Part shown: piece by piece, positions 11,250 to 22,938 of the stretch | Position numbering within the stretch: position 1 is the first letter of the stretch | How the letters are laid out: each line of letters opens with the position of its first letter | Notes under the pieces: generated by a model | What the model was told of the DNA's origin: nothing | Seen by the model: the letters and a program-made list of their open reading frames with translations, nothing else | Databases searched by the model: none | Made by a program: the position numbers and the translations under genes | NCBI GenBank assembly: GCA_035236585.1 | Contig: CP141137.1 | Location: forward strand, 43,608,057 to 43,672,056 | DNA length: 64,000 nucleotides | From: Warburgia ugandensis | Lineage: Eukaryota > Streptophyta > Magnoliopsida > Canellales > Canellaceae | Reading direction: 5' to 3'

Positions 11250-11652
11250 AGGATGAGATATCTGCTGACAACCGGGGCCCCACGCGGGAAAGCCCTTCTA
11301 GTAAGCAGGGTAGATTCGTCGGTCACAAATCCAGATGCGATCCCCCCCAAATCCAATATCGTCCGCCGCGTGGAATGGACTTCTTTGACTTTTCAAAGTG
11401 GACACCGGGTTCCTCAAAGTCCAACGTGGAAACATCGAATTTAAAACAGGACAATGCCATTAATTTGAGTTTACTACTGATGCGGAAAGGGTAGAAAAGC
11501 ACTCATTTTCCAGCGATCCGCTTTAATTCCTCTACATAAATCAAGATTTCCAAACATATTCTTCGGCCCTCCTCCCATTAAGTCCCATCCTCGCCATCCC
11601 ATTTCTTCCCATCTCTGCCCCTTTCTCTCCCCCAGGCAAAACATAAACAGAG
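11250..11652 (+). promoter_or_regulatory. Probable promoter and 5' UTR of the EGF-like gene
   Basis: GC content rises and the AT-rich spacer ends. Possible elements are a W-box-like TTGACTTTT (about 11385-11393) and a TATA-like CTACATAAATC at about 11531. After it, 11555-11640 is a strongly pyrimidine-rich leader, typical of plant 5' UTRs. The assignments rest on motif resemblance and position only. Confidence 0.4.
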
Positions 11653-14600
11653 ATGGGAAACCATAATATGATCTTGGTTATTTTGATATCTTCTGCATCC
11701 TTATTCTTCCTACCCCAACAGTCCCTAGCAGGAGCAGATCATGACTTGCTAGCGCCTCTATTACCTCCTAGTTTCAGTAATGATCTTCATCTCCATGTCT
11801 TCTTGTTCTGATTTGTTTTCCCCAATTTAAAACCTTTTTTCTTATGTGCGCAAGTATCATTTTATGTTTGTATCAGATGTATGTGCGGCAGCGGTATGTG
11901 GGCAAGGGACTTGCAGTGCTTCTTCAAACCATCCCTTGGGATTTGTTTGTGAATGCAATCGAGGATGGAGGCAGTTCCATATCGGCGATAGTTTTCGATT
12001 TTCGCCGTGCACCGTCCCCAACTGTATGAATCTCTCTCCTTTTCTTGGTGAACAATCTATTTGTCCTTTTTCTATCCTACTATTATGCTGAAAGTTGAAA
12101 TGTCAGAAATGTTCTCGGTCTTCCCTTCAATTATAAGGGTGTCTGTGTCCTTTACAGCCAAGTTGTAGCCGAATAGATTTTGTGATGCAGTTTAAGGATG
12201 TAACAAATGCATTAGTTGGAAGAACCGAATGGATGTTTGTCAACCAAAGTGGTCATTGAAGATATGGAATCCCTCTCTTAATTGCCTAGCTTTATCTATG
12301 TAGGTTCCCTTTGGCAAGATGGAAATGAATTCAATGGCGGATTTCATAGTTTCACCCGTTCACGGAGTGCACTCTTGCTTGCACCTACAGGCGAAACACA
12401 TCATCTTAGATGCCACCTCTCACGGATTCTATTTGGAATCCAAAATCTCTTAAGTTGGCTTTCCACGGTGGATTGGCAAGACTGAATTGAATTCTATAGT
12501 GAATTTTGTCTTGACTAACGGGGGAGTTGTTGGGCTGTGTAATTCAGTACTTCGTGTCAGGTGCTATGGCATGTGATCAGTAGTTTAGGTTACTTGCCCT
12601 GAAAAGTGGCGTCTAGGACGGTTGGAGAAATGATATTGACACTCTCCTATTGTCGCATACCATAGGCATAGTTTTGCCAAGCATGGTTGGAGTGACTTTG
12701 GACCATGGTGAAAAACAATAGAAGAAGGGGCTGCCAAAACTCATTTGACTTTATAATAGATGAAACTATCATTGGATGCTTATGAGGAAAATAAGTCCGA
12801 GTTATCGACATTAACTCCCTAGCGACATACCGAGTTGATTCGAGCGCTTTTCATTGGCTTTTTGTTTTATGCTACCTCGCTATATTCTCCACTTGTAAAA
12901 GCCAGTTGAAGCATTAGTAAAAGGATATCGTTCAATATATTTTTCTATTTTTAGAATATCATTGAGCCAACAAATGTCTAGTGCACTGGACGCCTACATC
13001 TTTGGCATCTTCATAAATCCGCTTCTTCGCATGTTTGAGTCTACGTTTTCTCCCTTGGTCGAGAGCGTGTTTAAATGAGAGAGTGATTTGCTTTCTAATC
13101 TTTCACTTGTAATTTATAAAAGAAGAAAAAGATTATAAAATAAGGGAAAAATACGCATACGGGCTTTTGAAGAAGGTCTTCTCGGGACGAGGTTGTGTTG
13201 ACCGGTCTTTTTCGTAATCGACTTTGAACGATATTTTCCATGAAGTTTTTGTTGTGACATTACTTGTTTGCCCCTACAAAAGATTGGTAACTGAATAAGA
13301 GAATGGGAGGAAGAATAAGAGCGTGGAAAGACGACCCTCCGTGTTAGGTCTCTCTGTTGTGCTGCAACGAGAAATGGAGGCCACAACCTGAGGAAGCCCA
13401 AATCTGTATTACTTAGAATCTGATTGAGGAATTAAGTTCTCGTGCGCTCCCATCCTCCGTTTGCCAGAAAATTTCATTGAAAAATCCCTTCATATCTCTC
13501 TCCGAAAAACTTGTTGGAAGAAATCTCTCTGTGTGGTGCTGTAGATGAGATTGCAGCGGCAAACGGGTTAGATTTCTCATCGCCGCGGCCAGATTTAACA
13601 CTAGAATCAAAAGTCAAATTCCCACCTCTCTAGTTTTATGATTATGCTAGAAAGCCCCTCCCTCCCACCCCTCTTTCGTTTTTGCTGATGCCGGTGCTGT
13701 AGATTAGTTGCTTCGGCAAAAGAGTGCCAATGTCAACAAAAACATTGAAAGAATGAGAAAAGTCTATTCTTTGTTGATATTGACACCTCTTTTTGTTATT
13801 TAGATAGACAAATTAGATTTGTCATTATATACCTTTTTTTATATTGATTCCCCATTTTGTCTCATCCAAAGTACAACAAATGAGAGTTAACAAACTCTTT
13901 TCCAATTGGGTTTGTTTCTAATGACTTATATTGTAAAATATATTTTTGATTTAATGAAAATAAACTTGTCAAACTTATAGATAGCTTACAAGAAAATTTC
14001 TATGGTAAATATCATCCAAACTGATTACAATAAAGACTGGTCAACATAATCGCATCTGAAAAAACCTTGGGCAAGAGTCGGCTGTGTCTCTCTCTCTCTC
14101 TCTAAAATTAGAACTATTTAGTTTCCACAAAGTACTGTCTTGTTAAGATAAGCATTGCACTCTTATATAATAGTCCCCATATTTGGCTAATTAGAGTTAT
14201 TTATTTCATTGTTTGCCAAGGGTCCTCAACTGAGTGGAAGCATCATGTCGAGGGCCCATTTCTTACAGTATTACGGTTTTGAGTTGTTTGTGTTATACTA
14301 TCTATTTATAAATCGCAAAAGACCAAATAAAAAAGGTCCTGGAGGCATCAAATAGACGTGATGTTTAGTACGTAGTTCATATGGGATAAGTCGAATTTAA
14401 TAAATGACTTGGATAAACAAAAAAGGAAAGAAGTAGGCCCACATTTATACTTTTTTAATGCAAAGCTTGATATGATAGAAGTTCCTCTCTCTCTTCCTTT
14501 GCTGGTGCCGCCCTTCTAAGGCATCTTTTTTGCCAAATTAGTGGGCTACTGGGCTTTTTGGCATCAATTACTTAGCGCGTTAATAGCAAAACTCAACAAA

Positions 14601-15283
14601 CTCACAAAATAATATAGGCATTTTCAGTTACCTCCATTGCTTGTTTTTGTTATTGTTAATATATGCATTTATATTTCTTGCATTCAATCTTATGTTTTTT
14701 TCTATGTATCTTAGGTATAGTTGTGAGATGTTTTAATGCTTAAGGGTGTTTAATTGGTTTCCATATGTAGGCACGCGAAAGGGGTTTGATCGAGCTGAAT
14801 TTTGGCCCCTAACTCCAATTCTAATGCTTTTATGCTAATATCCTGCCCTAACTAATTGGAGGTCATAGTCTTCCAACCCTAATACTATTAGGGTCAAAAA
14901 ATTATTAACTCTAACCCTAATCTAAAAGGTCAATTGGGGTTAGGCTCCTAATTGACCCAAACACTAGAAATTTTTTAACACTTGAAAACTTGATTGATAA
15001 TTATCAAATAATTTTTTAAGACAGAGCATTAAGTTAATCACTTGATTATAAAATTGTTGATACATTAAAATTTTAGAGAAATATATGTAAGAGCATTTTA
15101 GTTAATATATAAAATATAAAAAAATTGTTCAAGGCCCCTAACTTTTTACTAAATGACCCTTACCCAACCCTAATTTATTAGGGTTGGGTAACTAATAATA
15201 AATTTCCTTGCCCTACAGGTCAATTGGGTCGGATTCCCTATTTGGCGACCCTTTGCCATCTGTAACCAGCATAGCCACCTCCT

Positions 15284-15331
<48 letters not shown>

Positions 15332-16316
15332 GCAGCATTTTGTTGTTATACTTACTGTTTGAACAAAATAAAATTGCTACATTCTTGATAATTTGGCCCG
15401 TGACCTTGTTTATTCAGGTACCCTTAATGCCTCCTGCACCCGTACCGTGACTCCAGCTCCAGCGTCCCTGCCAGAGCCATCCAATCACTCTTTCTTTGAT
15501 GGTAATCATCAACATAAATATTCTCATCATCATCGTTGTCCTCGATGGTCTCGTCCTATCTCACTACACTGATATTTCATGTTTCCTTCTCACATTGCAG
15601 CTTGCTATTGGGCATATTGCGGAGAAGGCTCGTGTCAGAAGACTTCAGGACATATGGGCCATAGATGCCAATGCAATGAGGGTTATTCCAATCTTTTCAA
15701 TGATACCAGTTATCCATGTTTCAGTGATTGTAAGAATACCCACCTTAATTTCTGCACAAATGGACAATCATTCACTCAAAACAATATTTTTGTCAAAGAA
15801 AACATAAAAACAAACTTTATCAATTTACCGAACAAACGTAATAACAATTAACAACATAATCTGCCATGTGTAGGCTCCCTTGGAGCAGATTGCGTGGATT
15901 TGGGAATTGGATTAGGGAATAGATCATCTTCATCTTCCCCGCCTAATTTGTCTGAAAGTGATGGCACGAATGGAGGTAAGGCTAATTTCGCAAATAATGT
16001 TTCTTTTTGCTTTATTTTAAAATTATTAATTATTTGATGTTACCTTGATTACTGGAACGGAGCTATTTGGCACAGAAATAGCCTTTCATGAATAAGCTTT
16101 TCCATTGATTGGCTTTTATAGTGGACAACCTTTCCTAAACTTTATTTACAGGATAGCTATTCAAGAAAAAGCTTATCCATAAGATGGCCTCATGAACAAC
16201 TGATAATTGTGGTCATTGTATGGTCGTGTTGTTTTTCAGTCGGCTCAAGTCTTCCGGGAACATTCATCTGGTCGGTGGCTGTGGCGCTTTCAGTAGCTGT
16301 GGTTTCATGGACATAG
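11653..16316 (+). CDS. Secreted EGF-like, Cys-rich protein with GPI-type tail (six exons)
   Basis: Predicted exons: 11653-11776, 11877-12023, 15418-15501, 15601-15729, 15874-15975, 16240-16316 (TAG). All introns are GT-AG and all five junctions are phase 1. The exons total 663 bp, or 220 residues, with no internal stop.

Residues 1 to about 27 (MGNHNMILVILISS...LAG) form a signal peptide. Exon 2 carries an EGF-like module (VCGQGTC...GFVCECNRGW...PC.VPNC). Exon 3 adds a Pro/Ser linker. Exon 4 carries a second EGF-like module (YCGEGSC...HRCQCNEGY...YPCFSDC). Exon 5 ends in a Ser-rich stalk, and exon 6 is a hydrophobic C-terminus (FIWSVAVALSVAVVSW) of the GPI-signal kind.

The architecture resembles plant proteins often labelled 'neurogenic locus notch-like', whose function is not established. 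The predicted location is the outer plasma membrane or wall. Splice-phase agreement makes the model strong; expression is not shown. Confidence 0.85.
15160..15191. repeat. Perfect 15-bp palindrome with TTAGGG core
   Basis: Arms at 15160-15174 and 15177-15191 are perfectly complementary around a 2-base loop (TTACCCAACCCTAAT with its reverse complement). It lies in intron 2 of the EGF-like gene within a patch rich in AACCCTAA-like words. Confidence 0.85.
15287..15328. repeat. (AG)n microsatellite
   Basis: About 21 uninterrupted AG dinucleotides, 90 bp upstream of the exon 3 acceptor of the EGF-like gene. Confidence 0.95.
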
Positions 16317-16680
16317 CGCAGGACTTCAACTATCATCCCGTGACTCGATTTAGTTTTGCGTGGAGCATACCGGCATATTGATATACGGAATAATGTGCCT
16401 TCCTCTGTGAGTTTTATGTAATTTTCATTTTAGTTAGTATAGCTAAGGGATGACAGTCGATGCGGAGTTCAGATTCTGTTTACTTATACGGTCTTTGGAC
16501 CACATACGTACTAATTTGTAAGAACTGAAGAGGAAGGACTTTTTGTAAAATATATTGTTCGAATAAGATGTTTACGAGTTGTTAGTGGTCTTCCTATTTA
16601 TTTGGAGTTCCTTTTTTCTTTTCTCTTCTTTTAAATAAAGCGAAGATTCTTTAACTGAAATAAAGCAAATCCAAAACATC
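16317..16680 (+). other. 3' flank / probable 3' UTR of the EGF-like gene
   Basis: Non-coding sequence after the stop at 16314-16316. Poly-A-signal-like AATAAA words occur as AAATAAAG near 16633 and 16660. No other gene is seen before the LINE remnant. Confidence 0.4.
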
Positions 16681-16699
16681 AAGGTCTATTGCATTCTCT

Positions 16700-18320
16700 C
16701 ATAATGAGTGTCACATGCATCGTATAAAAGAGAGTTTCAAAAGGTCAGGGTGTTCATTTCCCCATTCCTCTGATCTTGTAAGTGCAGAAGCTCTATTAGC
16801 TAGGCAGTTAGCTACATCATTTGCTTCTCTGTATCTGGAACTGAGGTCGACCACAATCCCTTGAAGTAATCTCTCTTTCTTTATCTGAATTACCTTCCAT
16901 GTTGACCTTCTTTCCTCATTCATTGAGTTGATCACCAGAGAAGAATCTCTACAAATCTACAAATTTAAAACACCTGTGTCAGTTTCAAGTCCTATTCCTT
17001 TATATAAAGTAATGCATTGAGCTTGATTCTTCATTTTTCACCCTACGAAAGAGCTAAACGCAGCATTGAAGCCACCCTTCCAATCTCTAAGGATCCAACT
17101 ACACTTGCATATCCTGGGTTTCCAAGAGCAGACCCATCAAACATACAGTTGGATGACACTTGGACTAATGGGTCCATTTAACTTTCACATGATTTTAGCA
17201 TGCCTAAATGATGTTAACTTAATTCCTCTTTCTTAAAGAGGCACCTGATGAGAGTAGTATAGAGGTTGTTTTTGAGAGTATTGGATATTCAATAACTCTA
17301 GCCCTCCAATCAGATTGACCTTCGTGGACTAATTTGTTTCCCTCCGCCTTCATGACATCAACCATGGTAGTACAGGTTATGGAGTTTAAGTAGTGAAGCC
17401 TAAACTTCTTGTTTTGCCGTCTTTAGCCATTGGAATATAACATCATTTAATAATGCTGCTTCTCTCATATTGGTGCCAAATTCACCTTCCACAGTATCCC
17501 ATAAGGGATTAACCTACTTGCTTTCCATAGACAAATGAAGTCGAGATTTAGTATGTTCATGACAAAGAGAACATTTTTTTTTTTATAAAATTTTTATCAT
17601 CATCACATGTTATGCTTGTATTTAGCTACCTATTTAATGCAAGCTGCCACAACAACATTTTACATATAAAGTTATAAAGGACAGTCTTGTGCATGAAGCT
17701 CCTACATAGGCAGGTCCAGGGAAGGAGTGGACCGCAAGGGTCTATAGTATTGATTGGTGAAGGGTACCATACAAGTTTCATTTCAAGCTTTATTAAGATT
17801 GACAAGATATCTGACACCAATACCACCTTTGCTTTTGCTTATTTGATTCCAATTAACCCAATGGATACTTCTTCTAGAATCTAAAATATTAGATCTCCAG
17901 AAAAAGTCACATTTTTTAATTTTTTCCCCCTAAACTCTTCAAGGTCTTTCATGGTACCACTGAGACAACCATAGCATGGTACCACTGAGACAACCATAGC
18001 ATGGTACCACTGAGACAACCATAGCATAGTTCCCTAAAGAGGAAGTAACATAATTAACAAGGTAGCTCTTTGTACTTTTGACAGTAAAGATCCTGTTAGG
18101 TGGCAATAACTATAAGTAAGCCAAGGTTTTTAAGATCTAAACCATTCAAGTGTTTTGCTTAGATGAGTGATGCTTCAAAATTATCATCCATTAGATGATC
18201 TTAACAGCTCCTACTTTTAGTTGTAACTATTTGTTTTACAATTTATGAAAACAGTAGCTAGAATCATACAATGGATAGGAATTTCATAACATGGCCCATC
18301 TAAGTGATGGCCAACATTAT
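16700..18320 (-). pseudogene. LINE remnant: RNase H-like and zf-RVT end
   Basis: Minus-strand non-LTR retrotransposon tail. Read from high to low coordinate, about 17960-17650 gives CDFFWRSNILDSRRSIHWVNW, then KGGIGVRYL..LNKA, the conserved segment after the RT palm in plant LINEs (family pattern F.WG....KIHWVNW...KGG.GIR.L...N.A). About 17550-17420 is zf-RVT-like. About 17160-17090 reads FDGSALGNPGYAS, and 16935-16711 (with YREANDVANCLANRAS) is the C-terminal part of an RVT_3-type RNase H. Many stops and frame changes are present. The RT itself lies at 43.9-45.0 kb on the same strand; the gap is filled by nested LTR elements. A 25-bp triplication sits at 17950-18024. Confidence 0.8.
17950..18024. 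repeat. Three exact 25-bp tandem copies
   Basis: Three identical head-to-tail units, CATGGTACCACTGAGACAAC followed by CATAG, at 17950-17974, 17975-17999 and 18000-18024. The unit length is not a multiple of three, so the array breaks the LINE reading frame. Confidence 0.95.
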
Positions 18321-21300
18321 TGTGATGATCTGGGTTTCTAGAAATAGTTTGTCATAAATTCTTTTGAAAAACATTAGGAATTCCTATATAATAGATTTCA
18401 AAGCCCTTTCTTTAGGCTCGACATCATTTACAAAATCTCAATTAGAGAATTGAAGAGCACATAATAGGATCCACTAGTTACAACTCAAACAACCCAATTA
18501 AATCCATAATTCAAACATGAAATAGAATTTAAATCCTTATATATGCCCGTCAACAAGTTACTCAAAACAAAGTAAAGTACATAAATTAAAGCTAATCTTC
18601 TAAACTCATCTCCTCTTACTTTGATTCTTCACTTCTACTTGCTTACTTTCTCCTACTAGCTAAGTTTACTGTTAAGATATTTCACCTAAAATATTTTGGG
18701 GGTTGAGTATAACCACTAGATTAGAAATCTCTAAGCTAGTTTTTGAAAACTAGTGGCAATCATATTTTCATTAAGTATAGTCACAGTATGATGAATCATC
18801 AAGTAATATTCATATCAATAACACAAATGCATATCAAACAACCTCAAGATATCTCACACATCATAATACTCAAATAATCATCAACATGGAAGCATCCCAA
18901 CATAAACTGCAAAGGTAAGTGGTGTAAACCCTCAATGACATGTCCCTCCATGTCCATACAACAAACAAGTAAATGTGTACATGGAGGAACTCACCTGCCA
19001 AACCATGCTTGAACGTGGATATATATAGTCTAACATCGACTCTCATGGGACTGCAAGATTAAGCAAGAAGTAGTCTGCCCATGACATATACATCCGAAGT
19101 AGTCCATGGTTTTTGAAATGGTATCCTTTTCAGAGGTCAAAGGCCAATCTAGCATAGTACCTCGAGGGCAACAAACCCTCTCACAAAGACCATATGTCAC
19201 ATAAGCCTCCAAGCACATTGTCATGGAACATAATCCACTTATGAATTCTCATGAGTCAAATAAATCTCCTTGGTGCATTAGCACTACTCACTCATGAACT
19301 ATCAAGAGTCAAATACAATCATAAGCAAAGCATCATGCCACACAATATCTCAACATAGCATGTATTCACATGAGAGATTAAACATTATATAGTCATCTCA
19401 CATAGATTGCATACATTGCACTCCTTCTACATAGTTCTTTAAATCTTTCAACTCTCAACTTTTCATGGCTTCAAATTATCCTCCCTAATTGGAATACATA
19501 GAGTTACAATACACTCAAATCATGAAATATTAGGTATGTTCATTTATAGAAATAGTCCAATAAATAACAATGTTGACTTTCCAAAGTGCTAGAATAAAAT
19601 GACTATATTAAACACCTAAAATTTATTACAAGGACAATGAGATTTTGGAATTTGTTACTGATCAAAACCAAACCAAAACATTATTATTGGATGCATCAAG
19701 CCATTGGATTAGAAACCCAATTCAATTCATATGCAAAGGAAGCCTAAAACCATAGTTGAGTCTTAACCTTTTAAAGATATTGTTTTTCTGCGATTTAAGA
19801 ACTTTCATGTGAAAATACCAACTTCAATCTCTTTTACCTTTAAAAATAGTTGATCTAATAGAAACCCATGTTTAGAAGCTATGAAACACTTTTTAAAGAT
19901 ATATCTAAAACCTAGTACAAAATTGTCCAAAAATTGGGCTACAAATGTCCATATAGAAGATAAATAAAAACATGTCTTTAACAACCTATTTTTCATGATT
20001 AATAACTATTGGAATTAGCCATATTCTACTAATTTAAGTTGCCAATAGAATCCATGCAAAATTTGAGTCCAACAGTATTTAAAATCATAAAGTTTTCCAT
20101 GTTTCAAAATGTGCATTGTAGTGAGCAAGAACACGTGTAGAAAACTTTACTTTATACACAGGGCTTTTGAACTATGGATGTGGAATATTTTACTGAGAAC
20201 TATCACCACTTAAAAAATCATGTATCAAGCTTGGTTTTCATATATTATATAAACAAAAGCATGTCCAAGGCACAAGGCATAATAGAGATTAAAACAATGA
20301 ACATGCTCATCACAATTCAAGTTTGCAAAATGCCTCCAACACTCAACCAAAATCACCTCAAAAACCAATAGTTTTCTCATCTGTTTTTAACCCAAAATCT
20401 TAAAAATCCAAATGAAATATAATGATAAAGTTTTCCATGAAAAACATGTGCAAATTCCCATGTAAAAAATCCCATAATAATAACATAGCATAGTAAAACT
20501 GGAAATCGCATCAATCAAACACGTTTCAATATTTGCCTCATTGTGAATATTAACATGACATAAAGACCAAAAATAATGCTACCATAAACATGACTTAAAT
20601 TATAAAATAAAACCTAACAAAACATGAATAACAATTCACACCAAACATGACTGAAAAATAGTCCAAGTTTTAGACATATAAACACATGGAGATCTCAATT
20701 GAACTCATGCAAAATCTATGCTTAAATATTTCTTTAAACCATGACACAAACTTTGACAAACCTAACCTAGAGACCTCCAAGCTCCCTACCTCTTAATCTA
20801 CAGCTCCTTTATCTTCTAAAGTCTTCTTCTCCATGGTAGAGATATGCTCGAGCAAATCTCCTTCAAGTCTCACTAGAATCTCCACCTTTCTCACCTTCTT
20901 TCTTTCTCTCTTTCCCTCCTAGTTCTCTCATGAATTTTTCACTCTTTTCTCTCAATATCTCACTCTTTCTCATGTGGGGCCGCCTGCCAAAAGACTTGTA
21001 ATTGTGTCTATTTGAGTCATGACTAGTTGCTATTTGTTTCCCACGAGTAGATCATGATTTAAGCTTGTATTGAAAAGCTTTCTAATATTTTAGTCTCTAG
21101 CTAAGATCCTTATCTATCATTGATTAGAAGACCCACTTCACTAGCTAGCCAACTTACTATGTTCCAAGTCTCCATCCATCTAACTTTCTAATTATAAGAC
21201 ACCCAAAACATATACATCTTTTACCTTCCAATTATTTCCAGCTAAGATGCTCTTACTCCTACAAAGAAACATTTAAATCCTAAAGATTACATGTTGCTAA

Positions 21301-22054
21301 AACTTACTTGATTCAAATTTTACATATTAGCAACTTTTAATGCATAAATTGATGCCTATAATTTGGGCATCTTTTACTTTCTAATTTCATACCATCTTGT
21401 TTCTAAATTCCAATCCGTCTTCAAGTACTTCTTAGCAAGCTGCATTATGCATGAATAGCAAGTGATCTTTGTGAGATTGAGCAAGTGCTCCCTATGCTAC
21501 ATACATGCTAAAAACAGTGCCACCTTTTTACCTATTTTAGAAGGTAGTTAGCATTTTTATACACTTTCTAATTCCATCCTCAATTTAATGCCATAGTTCC
21601 CAATCGAAGCATGAATTATTTCCTTGATTTAATGAGCAAGCTAGGGTTACATCTTGACCCTTAAACTCTCTTAGAAAGATCATAGTTTTAGCTTCCAACC
21701 TAAAACATTCATTTAAATCCATTTAAGATAAGCTCTTACACGTGTTTCCCAATGGATCTTGGCCATTGATCTTAGAAGATTTTTACAATTTTTTATGTCC
21801 ATCTTGGCTACTTATCAAAGCTAAAATGTTTTCCATCTATCAAGCTATCTTTCCATCCAAACTAACTAAGAATTACATGCCCATGCCACCTTTGCATGGA
21901 TTTTGCATGCATTTTCATGCTAAGCACCCCACGCATAACTCCCTATGTACATGGCCTCATGTTTTCATGTAAGATCCATACTCCATCATAGCTATCCATT
22001 CCATAGTCTAGAGATCTAAGATGTCATATATGGACCCATTGTAACCTCTCTTAT
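18321..22054 (-). repeat. Minus-strand solo LTR, main part (level 1 of the nest)
   Basis: On the minus strand this LTR ends AAACCCAGATCATCACA at 18321. Its beginning (TGTAATACCTAG on the minus strand) lies at 39296, because the rest of the nest splits it at 22054/39143. The two parts total about 3.9 kb. Left flank ATTAT (18316-18320) and right flank ATTAT (39297-39301) form a perfect 5-bp target duplication, which supports a single LTR without internal sequence. The body is AT-rich and non-coding. The host sequence is the LINE. Confidence 0.8.
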
Positions 22055-22938
22055 TGTAATGCCCGAGCAATTTACGCTATTTTTAACAAAAATTGGACAT
22101 TCTATTGGAAATAAACTATGCTAAATGTTTTAATTTATTTAAAATAGTAAATGAAAGAATTTGTGAGGAAACTTGGTACCATTAGATTTTACTCAAAAAA
22201 TGGAATCCAACGCCTCAAAGAACGCCGAAAATAGAGTTCATATGAAGAAGTTATGGCCGTTTAAAGATTAAGGGCAATTCTATAATTTAAACTAAAAAAC
22301 GAAAAAGACAGAAAATGCAGGGGCCGTTTCGATAACGACACCCCATCGTCTTCTTCCTCTAGATTTCTCTAGAAACCCTAGTTTCCAGAGAAATCTGCAA
22401 CCGCCAATGGCGGCACCGCCATTGGCAGCACCGCCATAGCAAGGCTATAAAAAGCCCTATCTCCCCCTCTCTAAATCACAATTTTTCTGGCTATTTTGGG
22501 ACTGGGGTTTCCGGCAAAAATTGGAAACCCGTCTCTACCATTTCTCTGCACATTCCGGCTAGGCCCGAGTCAGGCCATCCATTTCCCCTCTGTTCACCTT
22601 TCCCCCTTTTTTCCTTTGGTCTCATCGAAGATCAATCTGGTTTTCCCTTCTTCGAGTTTTCCAGCGACCAAGGGTTCAGGCAGGCGTTAAAGGAAATCTA
22701 CCAGGCGGGAGAAGCGCCATCTCCAGCTGCCCAGGTAAGCTCTCACCTCCCTCTTGCATTTTCTCCTCTGTTTTCTCCTTTTTTCGGCCTAGATCCATGT
22801 CGGATTTGGTGGGTTCCAGCCGAAAATCTGTGACTTTCTGGGGAAGGAAACTAGATGGGTGAAAAACCTGCCCACAGTAACACGTCCCAGGGATGCACAA
22901 GCGTCCCAAGGTGCACAAGTGTCCCTGGGATGTGGGCG
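22055..22938 (+). repeat. 5' LTR of the level-2 element, left part
   Basis: Starts TGTAATGCCCGAG. It carries a conserved upstream module (GAATCCAACG... to GAAGAAGTTATGG, 22202-22257), shared with three other LTRs here, and a TATA box TATAAAAA at 22446-22453. It breaks off at 22938 within ...GGGCG, where the chromovirus is inserted. It continues at 32908 after the duplicated GGGCG. Confidence 0.8.

Larger units (their letters stand above)
12024..15417 (+). other. Large intron 2 (3.4 kb) of the EGF-like gene
   Basis: Donor GTATGA at 12024 and acceptor TTATTCAG ending at 15417. It is much longer than the other introns (about 100-400 bp). Contents are AT-rich non-coding DNA, a short CT microsatellite at about 14087-14103, and a TA/ACCCTAA-rich block at 14870-15240 with a perfect 15-bp palindrome. 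A GA microsatellite lies at 15287-15328. Short minus-strand open frames at 13114-13610 have no recognisable homology. The block at about 14770-15250 may be a small MITE, but I could not define its ends. Confidence 0.6.

Noticed and set aside
11844-12091. Two open frames starting inside exon 2 of the EGF-like gene read as separate small proteins.
   Set aside because: They run from the intron into the exon and past its donor; the spliced six-exon model explains the coding signal better.
13114-13610. Minus-strand open frames of 95 and 65 codons in intron 2.
   Set aside because: No recognised domain and no supporting splice or promoter signals.
15160-15191. Interstitial telomere repeat.
   Set aside because: Only single AACCCTAA/TTAGGGTT words in a palindrome, not a telomere-type tandem run.
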